Shown in pieces: positions 44,081 through 53,187 of a stretch of 64,000 nucleotides of DNA. The notes beneath the pieces are model-generated. The model searched no databases, was not told where the DNA came from, and worked only from the letters and a program-made list of their open reading frames with translations. The DNA comes from Pseudorhodoferax sp. Leaf274 (GTDB taxonomy: Bacteria > Pseudomonadota > Gammaproteobacteria > Burkholderiales > Burkholderiaceae_C), in contig NZ_LMNA01000001.1 in assembly GCF_001422445.1 (NCBI RefSeq), forward strand, positions 356,735 through 420,734. Direction: 5' to 3'. How positions within the stretch are numbered: the stretch's first letter is position 1; every line of letters starts with the position of its first letter. A program made the translations under genes and the position numbers.

Positions 44081-44809
44081 TCAAAGGTCGAACTGCGTCG
44101 GCATCAGCACCACGTCGCGGATGGTCATGCCGCGCGGGCGGGTGAGCATGAACAGCACCACCTCGGCGACCTCGGCCGGGTCGAGCAGGCTGCCCGCTGC
44201 CTTGGCCTCGGCCAGCTTCTCGGCCGGCCAGTCGGCCAGCAGGGCGCTGGCGACCGGCCCCGGCGAGATCGACCCCACGCGGATGCCGTGCTTGAAGACC
44301 TGCCGGCGCACCGTCTGCACGAAGCAGTGGATCGCCCACTTGGACGAGGCATAGACCGGCTCCCACGGCGTGGGGAAGTGCGCGGCCAGCGAGCTCGTGA
44401 CCAGGATGTCGCCGCTGCCGCGCGCGATCATGTGCGGCAGCACGTCGTGCACGTTCTTCATGACCACGTTGATGTTGAGCTGCAGCATGCGGTCGATCGC
44501 CGTGCTGTCGGCATCCACCAGGTCGCCGCCGACATAGCTGCCGGCGTTGGCGTGGAAGATGTCCAGCACGCCCGTCAGCGCCAGCACGCGCGGCACCATG
44601 GCCGCGCACTGCGCGGCATCCAGCAGGTCCACCACCAGCGGCAGCGCCGCCGGGCCCAGCCCTGCGCACTGCGCCGCCAGCGCATCGGCGTCGCGGTCGA
44701 TCAGCACCACCCGCGCACCGGCCGCCAGCAGCGCCTGTGTGCACGCCAAACCGATGCCGGATGCCGCGCCGGTCACGGCCGCCGTCTTTCCTTCCAATGC
44801 CAAGGCCAT
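44081..44809 (-). CDS. SDR oxidoreductase, ribitol 2-dehydrogenase-like
   Basis: NAD-dependent SDR of 242 residues. It begins MALALEGKTAAVTGAASGIGLACTQALLAAGARVVLIDRD, then LDIFHANAGSYVGGDL, the tyrosine motif WEPVYASSKWAIHCFVQTVRRQV, and ends MTIRDVVLMPTQFDL. The whole sequence tracks Klebsiella ribitol dehydrogenase as I remember it, including the unusual HANAG in place of NNAG. ATG 44809 follows AGGAG. No pentulose kinase or pentitol transporter is adjacent, so the polyol specificity is uncertain. It is divergent from the phytase-like gene. Confidence 0.82.
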   Translation of the reverse strand: MALALEGKTAAVTGAASGIGLACTQALLAAGARVVLIDRDADALAAQCAGLGPAALPLVVDLLDAAQCAAMVPRVLALTGVLDIFHANAGSYVGGDLVDADSTAIDRMLQLNINVVMKNVHDVLPHMIARGSGDILVTSSLAAHFPTPWEPVYASSKWAIHCFVQTVRRQVFKHGIRVGSISPGPVASALLADWPAEKLAEAKAAGSLLDPAEVAEVVLFMLTRPRGMTIRDVVLMPTQFDL

Positions 44810-44912
44810 CGTCGTCTCCTGTGATGGCCGCATTGTGGCGCGGCCGGTCACGCCGCTGTCATGCCGCGCGGGCAGTCTCGCGGCCTTGTCTCTTCCACGG
44901 ATCCACACCCGC

Positions 44913-46274
44913 ATGTTCCGCATGACCCTGGGCGCAGCCTGCGCCGCGCTGGCCTGCTGCGCCGCCTTGTCGACCCCCGCCCACGCACAGCAGGCCTACC
45001 CGGCCACCCTGGCCGGCCACGCCGTGCTGCCGGCCCTCTCGCTGATCGCGCCGCCCGCCGATGCGCCGGCCGACCTGCGCATGGCCGGCAAGTTCACGAC
45101 GGCGCAGCGCACCGACAAGCCGGGCGCCGTGATGGGCCTGTCCGGCGGCCGGCCCACGGGCATCGGCCTGCCGTTCGAGGGCCAGCCCGCGCAAGGCCAT
45201 TCGGGCATCAAGCGCATGGCCGACGGCAGCTTCTGGATCCTCACGGACAACGGCGCCGGCAGCAAGGCGAACTCGCCGGACTTCATGCTCTACCTGAACC
45301 ACTATGCGGTGGACTTCAAGAGCGGCCGGTTCGAGCGCAAGAAGACCGTGTTCCTGCACGACCCCGACCGCAAGGTGCCGTTCCGCATCGTCCAGGAAGG
45401 CACGGACAAGCGCTACCTGACCGGCTCGGACTTCGACCCCGAGAGCTTCCAGTTCGCGGGCGGCTCCCTGTGGATCGGCGAGGAGTTCGGCCCCTACCTG
45501 GTCCAGGCCGACCTGGACGGCAAGGTGCTGGCCGTGTTCGAGACCCAGGTGGACGGCAAGACCGTGCGTTCGCCCGACCACCCCGCCATCCAGATGCCCG
45601 GCGCGCCCGACGCCGCATTGCCGGCCTTCGAGGTGCGCCGCTCCAAGGGCTTCGAGGGCATGGCGGCGTCGCCCGACGGCAGCAAGCTCTACGCGCTGCT
45701 GGAAGGCCCGCTGTGGAACGCCGCGGCCAAGGCCAACGAGCAGGTGGACGGCAAGACCGCTTTGCGCGTGCTGGAGTTCGACGTGCAGAAGAAGGCCTGG
45801 ACCGGCCGCCACTGGAAGTACCCGCTGGAAGCCGGCCACCACGCCATCGGCGACTTCAACATGGTCGATGCCACCACCGGCCTCGTCATCGAGCGCGACA
45901 ACGGCGAAGGCACGCTTGGGAAGGCCTGCCCCGCCGGCGAGAAGCGCAACGACTGCTTCCACGACCTGGCCAAATTCAAGCGCGTCTACAAGATCGAGAT
46001 GGGCGAGGCCAACGTGGGCCAGGCCGTGCGCAAGGTCGGCTACATCGACCTCATGGCCATCCAGGACCCGAACAAGCTGTCGAAGAAACCTTTGACGAAT
46101 GGCGTGCTGGCCTTCCCGTTCTTCACCATCGAGAACGTGGACATCGTGGACGCCACGCACATCGTGGTCGGCAACGACAACAACCTGCCGTTCAGCAGCA
46201 GCCGCGTGCCCGACCAGGCCGATGACAACGAGCTGGTGCTGCTGGAAGTGGGCGAGCTGCTGCGCGCGAAATGA
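44913..46274 (+). CDS. secreted esterase-like protein of the phytase-like family
   Basis: A 453-residue exported protein with a Sec signal peptide (MFRMTLGAACAALACCAALSTPAHAQ). The mature chain matches the esterase-like-activity-of-phytase family: MGLSGGRPTGIGLPFEGQ, IKRMADGSFWILTDNGAGSKANSPDFM, GSLWIGEEFGPYLVQAD, SKGFEGMAASPDGSKLYALLEGPLWN and a C-terminal VDATHIVVGNDNNLPFSSSR. The fold is expected to be a beta-propeller acting in the periplasm or outside the cell. Phosphate release has been inferred for relatives, not shown here. Transcribed alone. Confidence 0.86.
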   Translation: MFRMTLGAACAALACCAALSTPAHAQQAYPATLAGHAVLPALSLIAPPADAPADLRMAGKFTTAQRTDKPGAVMGLSGGRPTGIGLPFEGQPAQGHSGIKRMADGSFWILTDNGAGSKANSPDFMLYLNHYAVDFKSGRFERKKTVFLHDPDRKVPFRIVQEGTDKRYLTGSDFDPESFQFAGGSLWIGEEFGPYLVQADLDGKVLAVFETQVDGKTVRSPDHPAIQMPGAPDAALPAFEVRRSKGFEGMAASPDGSKLYALLEGPLWNAAAKANEQVDGKTALRVLEFDVQKKAWTGRHWKYPLEAGHHAIGDFNMVDATTGLVIERDNGEGTLGKACPAGEKRNDCFHDLAKFKRVYKIEMGEANVGQAVRKVGYIDLMAIQDPNKLSKKPLTNGVLAFPFFTIENVDIVDATHIVVGNDNNLPFSSSRVPDQADDNELVLLEVGELLRAK

Positions 46275-46345
46275 GTGCCCCCAGGGCCGGGCTGCGCCCG
46301 GCCCGCCCCCCAGGGGGGACAAGGAAACTTGGGGCGGCCCGGCGT
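46275..46345 (+). repeat. GC-rich hairpin intergenic repeat, copy 3
   Basis: Directly after the phytase-like gene. It has CCGGGC-TGC-GCCCGG and CCCCCCAGGGGGG hairpins followed by GGGGCGGCCCGGCG, the same order as the copies at 4196 and 5095. Here it is at a 3-prime end, where it could also work as a terminator. The remaining 118 bp before wrbA hold no gene. Confidence 0.6.
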
Positions 46346-46463
46346 TTCCTTGACGGCGCGTCCGTTCAAAACGCTTGAACGCTGCCTTCACCCCAGGCGG
46401 ATGTGCAGCGGCGATGGCCGTGCCAACAATGCAGCCATCCCCTCCATCCACCAGGAAGCAAGC

Positions 46464-47063
46464 ATGGCCAAAGTCCTCGTCCTCTACTACTCCACCTACG
46501 GTCACGTCGAGACCATGGCCGGCGCCATCGCCGAGGGCGCGCGCGCGGCCGGCGCCCAGGTGGACATCAAGCGCGTGCCCGAGACGGTGCCCGAAGAGAT
46601 CGCCAGGAAGGGCCACTTCAAGCTGGACCAGGCCGCGCCCGTGGCCACGGTCGAGGAGCTGGCCAACTACGACGCCATCGTCGTCGGCACCGGCACGCGC
46701 TTTGGCCGCATGTCCTCGCAGATGGCGGCCTTCCTGGACCAGGCCGGCGGCCTGTGGGCGCGCGGGGCGCTGAACGGCAAGGTCGGCGCGGCCTTCACGT
46801 CCACCGCCACCCAGCACGGCGGCCAGGAGACCACGCTGTTCTCCATCATCACCAACCTGCTGCACTTCGGCCTCGTGATCGTGGGCCTGCCCTACAGCCA
46901 TGGCGGCCAGATGACCCTGGACGAGATCGTCGGCGGCGCGCCCTATGGCGCCACGACGATCGCCGGCGGCGACGGTTCGCGCCAGCCCAGCGCCATCGAG
47001 CTGGCCGGCGCACGCCACCAGGGCGAGCTGGTGGCCAAGACGGCCGCCAAGCTGTTCGGCTGA
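46464..47063 (+). CDS. wrbA: NAD(P)H:quinone oxidoreductase WrbA
   Basis: Flavodoxin-like FMN quinone reductase of 199 residues that performs two-electron quinone reduction in the cytoplasm. The phosphate loop is [26 protein letters not shown], the isoalloxazine loops are [22 protein letters not shown] and [17 protein letters not shown], and the family ending is [33 protein letters not shown] 46464 is preceded by CAGGAAG. The MurU-like gene begins 27 bp downstream and may be co-transcribed. Confidence 0.96.
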   Translation: MAKVLVLYYSTYGHVETMAGAIAEGARAAGAQVDIKRVPETVPEEIARKGHFKLDQAAPVATVEELANYDAIVVGTGTRFGRMSSQMAAFLDQAGGLWARGALNGKVGAAFTSTATQHGGQETTLFSIITNLLHFGLVIVGLPYSHGGQMTLDEIVGGAPYGATTIAGGDGSRQPSAIELAGARHQGELVAKTAAKLFG

Positions 47064-47090
47064 GGGCGCGCCGGTCCCGATAATCGGGAC

Positions 47091-47822
47091 ATGGCCTCCT
47101 CCAACCCTTCCGCGCAGCCCGTGCGCTGCGCGATGGTGCTCGCCGCTGGCCGCGGCGAGCGCATGCGTCCGCTGTCCGACCGCACCCCCAAGCCGCTGCT
47201 GCCCGTGCACGGCAAGCCCATGATCGTGTGGCACCTGGAGGCGCTGGCGCGCGCGGGCGTGGAGCGCGTCGTCGTCAACACCGCCTGGCTGGAAGAGCAG
47301 ATCCCGGCCGCGCTGGGCGACGGCAGCCGCTGGGGCCTGGCGCTGCACTACTCCATGGAAGGGCGCGACCACGGCGGCGCGCTGGAGACCGCCGGCGGCA
47401 TCGCCAAGGCGCTGCCGCTGCTGGACGACTGCTTCTGGCTGGTGTCGGGCGACATCTACGCGCCCGGCTTTGACTACGACGCCGCAAGCGCCGCGGCCTT
47501 CGCGGCACAGCCCGGGCTGCTGGCGCAGCTGTGGCTGGTGCCCAACCCCGATTTCCATCCCGCTGGCGACTTCGGCATCGGCGCCGATGGCCTGGCCCTG
47601 GCCGACGCCGGCCCGGACGGCCGGCGCTGGACCTACGGCAATTTCGCGCTCATGCGCAGGGCGCTGTGCGCGGGCGTGCCCGTGGGCCACAAGGCCGCGC
47701 TGGGGCCCTTGCTCAAGGCCGCCATCGGCGAGCGCCGGATCGGCGCCGAGGTCTACGCCGGCGCCTGGCACAACATCGGCACGCCGGCCCAGCTGGCCGC
47801 GCTCGAGCGGAGCGCCGCATGA
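47091..47822 (+). CDS. murU: MurU-like nucleotidyltransferase
   Basis: A 243-residue sugar-1-phosphate nucleotidyltransferase. The nucleotide-binding start AMVLAAGRGERMRPLSDRTPKPLLPVHGKPMI is followed by the metal aspartate in FWLVSGDIYAPGFDYDA. Size and motifs fit N-acetylmuramate-alpha-1-phosphate uridylyltransferase of the cell-wall recycling bypass. The usual partner kinase AmgK is not adjacent here; the next gene, overlapping by ATGA, encodes an NAD(P)-binding protein. A general UTP/CTP sugar-phosphate transferase is the alternative. Confidence 0.8.
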   Translation: MASSNPSAQPVRCAMVLAAGRGERMRPLSDRTPKPLLPVHGKPMIVWHLEALARAGVERVVVNTAWLEEQIPAALGDGSRWGLALHYSMEGRDHGGALETAGGIAKALPLLDDCFWLVSGDIYAPGFDYDAASAAAFAAQPGLLAQLWLVPNPDFHPAGDFGIGADGLALADAGPDGRRWTYGNFALMRRALCAGVPVGHKAALGPLLKAAIGERRIGAEVYAGAWHNIGTPAQLAALERSAA

Positions 47823-48460
47823 ACGTGCTGCTGGCGGGCGCCACGGGCCTGGTGGGCCGCGAGATCCTCGCGCTGCTGCTGGCCGACCGCGGCGTGGCGG
47901 CGGTCCACACGCTGGGCCGGCGCGCGCCGCCCACGCCGCACGCCAAGCTGCACCACCATGCCTGCGACCTGCGCAGCATCCCCGCGCTGCCGAAACTGGA
48001 CACCGCCTTCATCGCGCTGGGCACCACGATCAAGGTGGCCGGCAGCCAGGAGGCCTTCCGCGCCATCGACCACGACGCGGTGCTGGCCGTGGCCCGCGCC
48101 GCGCGCGCGGCGGGCGCACGGCGGCTGGGCCTGGTCAGCGCCATGGGTGCGGACGCCGGCGCGCGGGTGTTCTACAGCCGGGTCAAGGGCGAGGTCGAGC
48201 AGGCCATCGCGCAGGTCGGGTTCGAGACCCTCGTGATCGCGCGGCCCTCCCTGCTGGTGGGCGACCGCGGCCCGCTCGGCCAGCCCGAACGCCGCGGCGA
48301 AGTCATCGGCGAGGCCCTCAGCCGCTGGCTGCGACCCCTGATCCCGGCCAACTACCGCGCGATCCGCGCGGGCGACGTGGCCCATGCGCTGGTGTCCACC
48401 GTGGCGCGCGGCGCGCCGGGCCGCAGCCTGCTGCTGTCGGGCCAGATGCAGCGCGGGTGA
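47819..48460 (+). CDS. NAD(P)-binding Rossmann protein, NAD-dependent epimerase-like
   Basis: A 213-residue atypical SDR. It starts MNVLLAGATGLVGREILALLLAD with the GxTGxxG nucleotide motif and continues AFIALGTTIKVAGSQEAFRAIDHDAVLAVARAARAAGARRLGLVSAMGADA, VFYSRVKGEVEQAI and IARPSLLVGDRG. This resembles the HTATIP2/YwnB-like oxidoreductases. Its start overlaps the stop of the MurU-like gene by four bases. Its last codons and stop are part of a 14-bp tandem duplication. Specific reaction unknown. Confidence 0.82.
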   Translation: MNVLLAGATGLVGREILALLLADRGVAAVHTLGRRAPPTPHAKLHHHACDLRSIPALPKLDTAFIALGTTIKVAGSQEAFRAIDHDAVLAVARAARAAGARRLGLVSAMGADAGARVFYSRVKGEVEQAIAQVGFETLVIARPSLLVGDRGPLGQPERRGEVIGEALSRWLRPLIPANYRAIRAGDVAHALVSTVARGAPGRSLLLSGQMQRG

Positions 48461-48472
48461 TGCAGCGCGGGT
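48445..48472 (+). repeat. 14-bp tandem duplication at a gene end
   Basis: GATGCAGCGCGGGT occurs twice head to tail (48445-48458 and 48459-48472). The first copy supplies the last residues and, with the first base of the second copy, the TGA of the epimerase-like gene. It looks like a small replication-slippage event. Confidence 0.8.
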
Positions 48473-48498
48473 GATCTGGCCGGCGGTAGGATCGTGGC

Positions 48499-49878
48499 AT
48501 GACCACGCCCTACGCCCAACGCCGCGCCGAAGTCGCCCGCCAGATCGGGCGCGACGGCATCGCCATCGTGCCCACCGCACCGGAACGCCAGCGCAACCGC
48601 GACAGCGACTTCCTGTACCGGCACGACAGCTACTTCTACTACCTGACCGGTTTCACCGAGCCCAACGCCTGGCTGGTCGTCACCGGCGACGGCAGGAGCA
48701 CGCTGTTCTGCGCCCCCAAGGACCTGGAGCGCGAGATCTGGGACGGCCTGCGCCTGGGCCCCGAGGCCGCGCCCGAGGCGCTGGGCGTGGACGCCGCACA
48801 TTCCGTCGCCACGCTGGACGCACAGCTGCCCAGGCTGCTGGAGAACCGCGGCACGGTGTGGTTTCCCTTCGCGATCCACAAGGGGCTGGAGTCGCGCATC
48901 GATGGCTGGCTGTCTTCGGTGCGCGCGCGCGTGCGCTACGGCGCGCTGTGCCCCGAATCGCAGCGCGACCTGTGCGGCGTGCTGGACGAGATGCGCCTGG
49001 TCAAGGATGCGCACGAGCAGGACACCATGCGCCGCGCCGCGCAGATCAGCGCGCAGGCCCACGTCCGCGCCATGCAGACCAGCGCGCGCATGCTGCGCGC
49101 AGGCCAGGAGGTGCGCGAATACCACCTGGACGCCGAACTGCTGCACGCCTTCCGCATGGGCGGTTCGCAGTACCCGGCCTACGGTTCCATCGTCGCAGCG
49201 GGCGCCAACGCCTGTGTGCTGCACTACCGCGCCGATGCCGCCCCCGTGCGCGACGGCGAACTCGTGCTGATCGATGCCGGCTGCGAGCTCGACGGCTACG
49301 CCAGCGACATCACGCGCACTTTCCCGGCCAACGGCAGGTTCACCGGCCCGCAGCGCGCGCTGTACGACCTGGTGCTGGCCAGCCAGGACGCCGCCGTCGA
49401 GGCCACGCGGGCGGGCAAGCGCTTCAACGACCCGCACGAGGCCACCGTCAAGGTGCTGGCCCAGGGCATGCTGGACTTGAAGCTGCTGGACCGCAACAAG
49501 GTCGGCGGCCTCGACGACGTGATCGACAAGCGCGCCTATTTCGCCTACTACATGCACCGCACCGGCCACTGGCTGGGCATGGACGTGCACGACTGCGGCA
49601 GCTACGTGGAGCCCAGCGAGATCGGCAACGGCAGCGAGCGCAAGGACGCACTGTCGGGCGAAACCATCACCGACCGCCCCAGCCGCATCCTGCGCCCCGG
49701 CATGGTGCTGACCATCGAGCCGGGCATCTACGTGCGCGCCGGCTCGGACGCGCCCGCGGCCTTCCACGACATCGGCATCCGCATCGAGGACGACGCCATC
49801 GTGACCGCGTCCGGTTGCGAGCTCATCACGCGCGGCGTGCCCGTCAAGGCCGACGAGATCGAGGCGCTGATGCGTTGA
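48499..49878 (+). CDS. pepP: Xaa-Pro aminopeptidase
   Basis: Aminopeptidase P of 459 residues that removes N-terminal residues before proline using two metal ions. The N-terminal domain includes NRDSDFLYRHDSYFYYLTGFTEPNAWLVV. The pita-bread catalytic domain has the metal ligands in LVLIDAGCELDGYASDITRTFP, HRTGHWLGMDVHDCG, GMVLTIEPGIYV and GIRIEDDAIVT. Length is standard for PepP. It follows the tandem repeat by 26 bp and is transcribed with the same polarity as the MurU-like pair. Cytoplasmic. Confidence 0.96.
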   Translation: MTTPYAQRRAEVARQIGRDGIAIVPTAPERQRNRDSDFLYRHDSYFYYLTGFTEPNAWLVVTGDGRSTLFCAPKDLEREIWDGLRLGPEAAPEALGVDAAHSVATLDAQLPRLLENRGTVWFPFAIHKGLESRIDGWLSSVRARVRYGALCPESQRDLCGVLDEMRLVKDAHEQDTMRRAAQISAQAHVRAMQTSARMLRAGQEVREYHLDAELLHAFRMGGSQYPAYGSIVAAGANACVLHYRADAAPVRDGELVLIDAGCELDGYASDITRTFPANGRFTGPQRALYDLVLASQDAAVEATRAGKRFNDPHEATVKVLAQGMLDLKLLDRNKVGGLDDVIDKRAYFAYYMHRTGHWLGMDVHDCGSYVEPSEIGNGSERKDALSGETITDRPSRILRPGMVLTIEPGIYVRAGSDAPAAFHDIGIRIEDDAIVTASGCELITRGVPVKADEIEALMR

Positions 49879-49941
49879 GTCCGTCAGGCCGCGTAGGCAT
49901 GCGCTGACACACACCAGCCCTGCAAGGAGCAAGATGACGCC

Positions 49942-50760
49942 ATGCGTAAAACCAAACGCCGCCTGACCAAGCTCGCCTTCGCGCTGTACAGCCTGGGCCT
50001 CGGCGCCTCGGCGGGGGCGCAACTCATGCCATTGCAAGGCGGGCGCGGGGCGCCGCAGCAGCGCCCCACCTCCGCTTCCACGGCCGTGGACACCCGCTGG
50101 AAGGAAAGCTTCGACGCCTTCGCCGCGGCCGACCTGAAGCAGTCGCCGCAGACCGGCGGCGTGCTGTTCGTGGGCAGCTCTTCCATCCGGCTCTGGGACG
50201 ACCTGGAAACCCAGTTTGACAAGATGCCCGTGATCAAGCGCGGCTTCGGCGGCTCGCGCATGCTGGACGTGGCCGCCCATGTGGACCACCTCGTGCTGCC
50301 GTACAAGCCACGCCTGATCGTGGTCTACGCGGGCGACAACGACCTGGCCGAGGGCCGCACGCCGCAGCAGGTGCTCGACAGCTTCGTCGAGTTCGTCGAG
50401 CGCGTGCGCGAGGAATTGCCCGACACGCGCATCGCCTACCTGTCGATCAAGCCCAGCCCATCGCGCGCCGCGCTGATGCCGCAGGCCATGCAGGCCAATG
50501 CGCTGATCGCGGGCTACAGCGCCAGCACGCCCAACCTGGACTTCATCGACGTCTACTCCCGCATGCTCGACGAGGCCGGCAAGCCGCGCACCGACCTCTA
50601 CTCGGCCGATGCGCTGCACATGAACCCGGCAGGCTACGCGATCTGGAAGAGCACGATCACGCCGCACCTGGTGCCGCAGCAGCCGCAGTCGGCCGCGCTC
50701 AGTGCCGCAGCGCTGCAGAAGACCGCGGTGTCGGCGCGCTCGGGACCTTCTGGCCCTTGA
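49942..50760 (+). CDS. SGNH/GDSL-family hydrolase, exported
   Basis: A 272-residue hydrolase with an N-terminal signal or anchor segment (KLAFALYSLGLGASAGAQ). The SGNH blocks are VLFVGSSSIRLWDDLE with the serine nucleophile, the glycine in KRGFGGSRMLD, VVYAGDNDLAEGRTP with asparagine, and the Asp-His pair in SADALHMNPAGYAIW. Such enzymes deacylate sugars or lipids. Its last 62 bp overlap the 3-prime end of the convergent OpgC gene, an acyltransferase, so the two may be opposing acyl-modifying enzymes, though this is only positional. Confidence 0.88.
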   Translation: MRKTKRRLTKLAFALYSLGLGASAGAQLMPLQGGRGAPQQRPTSASTAVDTRWKESFDAFAAADLKQSPQTGGVLFVGSSSIRLWDDLETQFDKMPVIKRGFGGSRMLDVAAHVDHLVLPYKPRLIVVYAGDNDLAEGRTPQQVLDSFVEFVERVREELPDTRIAYLSIKPSPSRAALMPQAMQANALIAGYSASTPNLDFIDVYSRMLDEAGKPRTDLYSADALHMNPAGYAIWKSTITPHLVPQQPQSAALSAAALQKTAVSARSGPSGP

Positions 50761-51952
50761 CGCCGCGCGTTGCGCGTGCCTTGCGCCGCGCAGCAGCCTG
50801 CCGGTCCAGCTCCTGGCTCAGCAGCGCCACGCCGTAGAGCACGGCGAACGACACCACCACGATCCCGGCGTCGATCCACAGGCTGCGCGTGGCCACCGGC
50901 GCACCGAACAGCGCAAGTGCCAGCAGCGCCAGCACCAGGTGCGTGCAGAACACCGGCAGCGAGGCCGCGCCCATGGTCTCCAGCGCGCGCACGCGCGGCA
51001 GGTGCGTGGCCAGCCAGGGCGCGTAGTGCATGGCCAGCACCAGCAGCGCGAACAGGTTGAACAGCCGCAGCGGCGCCAGCTGCCACTTGTCGAACAGCAT
51101 GTTGAGCCCGGCGTCCTGCGGGATCGGCACCTGCCCCACCACGTGGCGCCAGACGAAGCAGACCGCCGCATAGACGATGGCCGTGTACAGCAGCCAACGC
51201 GGGAACACGGTGGGCGGGCGCTGCGCGGTGCGCTCGGCCCCCATCCACAGCCCCATGATCCACAGGAACTGCCAGGCCAGCACCTCGAACGCGCCGGTCT
51301 GCACCACCGGCACGCGGATGCCGGCGGCCGGCGCCAGCGCCTCGTACACCCAGATGCCGAGCTTGAACTGCGCGCCCAGCCACAGCGCCACGCTGAGGGC
51401 CATGATGCCCACCCAGCCGTGGCGCAGGCCATGGATCAGCACCATGGGACTGATCAGCATGAACAGCACGTACAGCGGCAGGATGTCCAGCAGCGGCGGG
51501 CTGTAGATCAACAGCAGGCTGCCCACCAGCGCGTGCAGCGGCTCGTGCAGGTAGTAGCGCATGAGGCCGGTGATGGCGTCCTGCTGCAGCAGCACCGCCA
51601 CCACCGCCACCACGCTGAACAGGAATGCCAGCAGCGCCGCCTGGCACAGGTAGATCTTGAGCACGCGCCGGTAGAAGGCCGACCGCATCTGCGCCTCGCC
51701 CTCGCGCCGCTCGCGCCCGGCGTACACCATGCCGGCCATGAAGCCGGACAGCAGCACGAAGCCCTCGGCCGCCGACACGAAGCCGAACGGCTGGCCCGCG
51801 GGCGATGCCACGCGCGTGGGCAGGTGGGTCAGCGTCATCAGCACCAGCATCAGGCCGCGCAAGGCGTCGATCTGCCACAGGCGCCCGCCGGATGCGGCCG
51901 GTGCGCCGGCAGGTGCAGCAGCGGGTGCGGCCGCGGTGACGGCTGCATTCAT
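50699..51952 (-). CDS. opgC: OpgC-like membrane acyltransferase
   Basis: Integral membrane protein of 417 residues with about ten helices. The start RLWQIDALRGLMLVLMTLTHLP is the OpgC/acyltransferase-3-like opening, followed by FGFVSAAEGFVLLSGFMAGMVYAGR with a conserved histidine and serine environment, and GLRHGWVGIMALSVALWLG. OpgC proteins transfer acyl groups such as succinyl to periplasmic glucans. The hydrophilic tail RKARATRGVKGQKVPSAPTPRSS lies in the overlap with the SGNH hydrolase gene. The ATG overlaps the YihY stop (ATGA), so the two are coupled. No opgG or opgH is in the window. Confidence 0.87.
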   Translation of the reverse strand: MNAAVTAAAPAAAPAGAPAASGGRLWQIDALRGLMLVLMTLTHLPTRVASPAGQPFGFVSAAEGFVLLSGFMAGMVYAGRERREGEAQMRSAFYRRVLKIYLCQAALLAFLFSVVAVVAVLLQQDAITGLMRYYLHEPLHALVGSLLLIYSPPLLDILPLYVLFMLISPMVLIHGLRHGWVGIMALSVALWLGAQFKLGIWVYEALAPAAGIRVPVVQTGAFEVLAWQFLWIMGLWMGAERTAQRPPTVFPRWLLYTAIVYAAVCFVWRHVVGQVPIPQDAGLNMLFDKWQLAPLRLFNLFALLVLAMHYAPWLATHLPRVRALETMGAASLPVFCTHLVLALLALALFGAPVATRSLWIDAGIVVVSFAVLYGVALLSQELDRQAAARRKARATRGVKGQKVPSAPTPRSSAALRH

Positions 51953-52893
51953 CGCCCGGCGCCCTCCGTCGTGAACGCCTGCACCGGGCAGGGGCCTGTC
52001 CCGGCGCCGTTCTCCGAGCAATAGCGTTCGTATTCGGCGATCACCTGGGCGCCCAGCAGCAGCAGGATGGCCGCCACCTCCAGGCTCAGCAGCACGGCGA
52101 TGGCGGTCGTCAGCGAGCCGTAGACGATGCCGATCTGCGACAGCGTCACGAAATACCACACCAGCAGCCGGCGCGAGATCTCCCACAGCACGGCAGCGGC
52201 CACGGCGCCGATCAAGGCATGGCGCAGCAGCGGCCGGCCAACCGGCATGACCAGGTAGATCGACGCCAGCACGAACACCTCGCCCACGAAGCCGAGCAGA
52301 TACAGCAGCGCGGCCGACACACCGGTCAGGGAGATGTCGAGCCACAGCACATGCAGCTCTTCGTCGCCGAGTGCCTGCAGCATGCCCGCCACCACGGTGA
52401 CGACCAGCAGGCCCACGCCGAGGAACAGGATGTAGGCATAGGGCAGCACGGCGGACACCAGCGCACGCCGGCGCCGGACCTTCACGCGGTGGTGGAAGAT
52501 GACCGAGAACGCGTTCTCCAGCACCGTGAACGCCAGCGAGCTGAAGAACAGCATGCTGGCCAACAGCACCCACCCCAGCACCTCGCGGTGCGCCAGGAAG
52601 TTGCCCAGTTCCGCCACCACGGCGCGCGACTGGCCGGGCAACAGCCATTCGAGGTAGCGGCGCAGCGTCAGCAGCAGGGCCTGCTGGTCCACGAAGTGCG
52701 ACAGCGCGATCACCGTGAGGATCAGCAGTGGCACGATGGACAGCAGCGCGTAGTAGGCCACCGCGCCCGCCAGCAGCAAGCCCTGGTTGGCCTTGAATGC
52801 GTGGAGCACGCGCCACACGAACTGGGCGGGGTGGCGCAGGATCTGCCCGGCCTGCGGCCCCAACAGCGCCAGACCGCCTTGCACCGACCACAT
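51949..52893 (-). CDS. yihY: YihY/BrkB-family inner-membrane protein
   Basis: A 314-residue membrane protein of the UPF0761/YihY family with six helices. The family opening is FKANQGLLLAGAVAYYALLSIVPLLILTVIAL, then LVSAVLPYAYILFLGVGLLVVTVVAGML, and a late block TLSQIGIVYGSLTTAIAVLLSLEVAAILLLLGAQVIAEYERY. Once called ribonuclease BN in error, the family is now seen as a membrane protein of unknown transport function. It is followed by opgC through an ATGA overlap and preceded by a small ORF. Confidence 0.92.
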   Translation of the reverse strand: MWSVQGGLALLGPQAGQILRHPAQFVWRVLHAFKANQGLLLAGAVAYYALLSIVPLLILTVIALSHFVDQQALLLTLRRYLEWLLPGQSRAVVAELGNFLAHREVLGWVLLASMLFFSSLAFTVLENAFSVIFHHRVKVRRRRALVSAVLPYAYILFLGVGLLVVTVVAGMLQALGDEELHVLWLDISLTGVSAALLYLLGFVGEVFVLASIYLVMPVGRPLLRHALIGAVAAAVLWEISRRLLVWYFVTLSQIGIVYGSLTTAIAVLLSLEVAAILLLLGAQVIAEYERYCSENGAGTGPCPVQAFTTEGAGR

Positions 52894-52919
52894 GGCAGCA
52901 GCGCTCCCGCCGGCCGCGC

Positions 52920-53069
52920 TCAGGCCGCAGGCACGGGCGCTTCGCCCGGCTCGGGTTCGTTCGGCACACCGGGCATGGGCAGGCCGTCGGGCTCCACGGG
53001 CATGCCGCCGGGCTCGGTCTCCCCTTCGTCTTCGCCGTGGCGGTGCGGGGGTCGATGGGCGGTGTTCAT
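52920..53069 (-). CDS. 49-residue proline- and acidic-rich small protein
   Basis: MNTAHRPPHRHGEDEGETEP begins a 49-residue reading frame rich in Pro, Glu and Gly that ends 26 bp before the yihY start on the same strand. It has no cysteines or hydrophobic segment and looks disordered. The ATG has only a weak ACGAG upstream. It could be a real small protein of the yihY operon or leader sequence; its composition fits the coding strand's codon use. Confidence 0.45.
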   Translation of the reverse strand: MNTAHRPPHRHGEDEGETEPGGMPVEPDGLPMPGVPNEPEPGEAPVPAA

Positions 53070-53187
53070 GGTGCGGGCGGCTCGTGAAAAGGCATGCGCG
53101 GGACCGCGATGGTCGCGCGTGATGGCCTGCGCGGCCTGCGGCCGATGGCGCTTTCGCCTGTCGGCGCAGGCCGACAGGTGGGCCGCC

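Noticed and set aside
44859-47771. A 970-codon open frame on the minus strand
   Set aside because: Antisense to the phytase-like, WrbA and MurU-like genes. Composition is that of a shadow frame.
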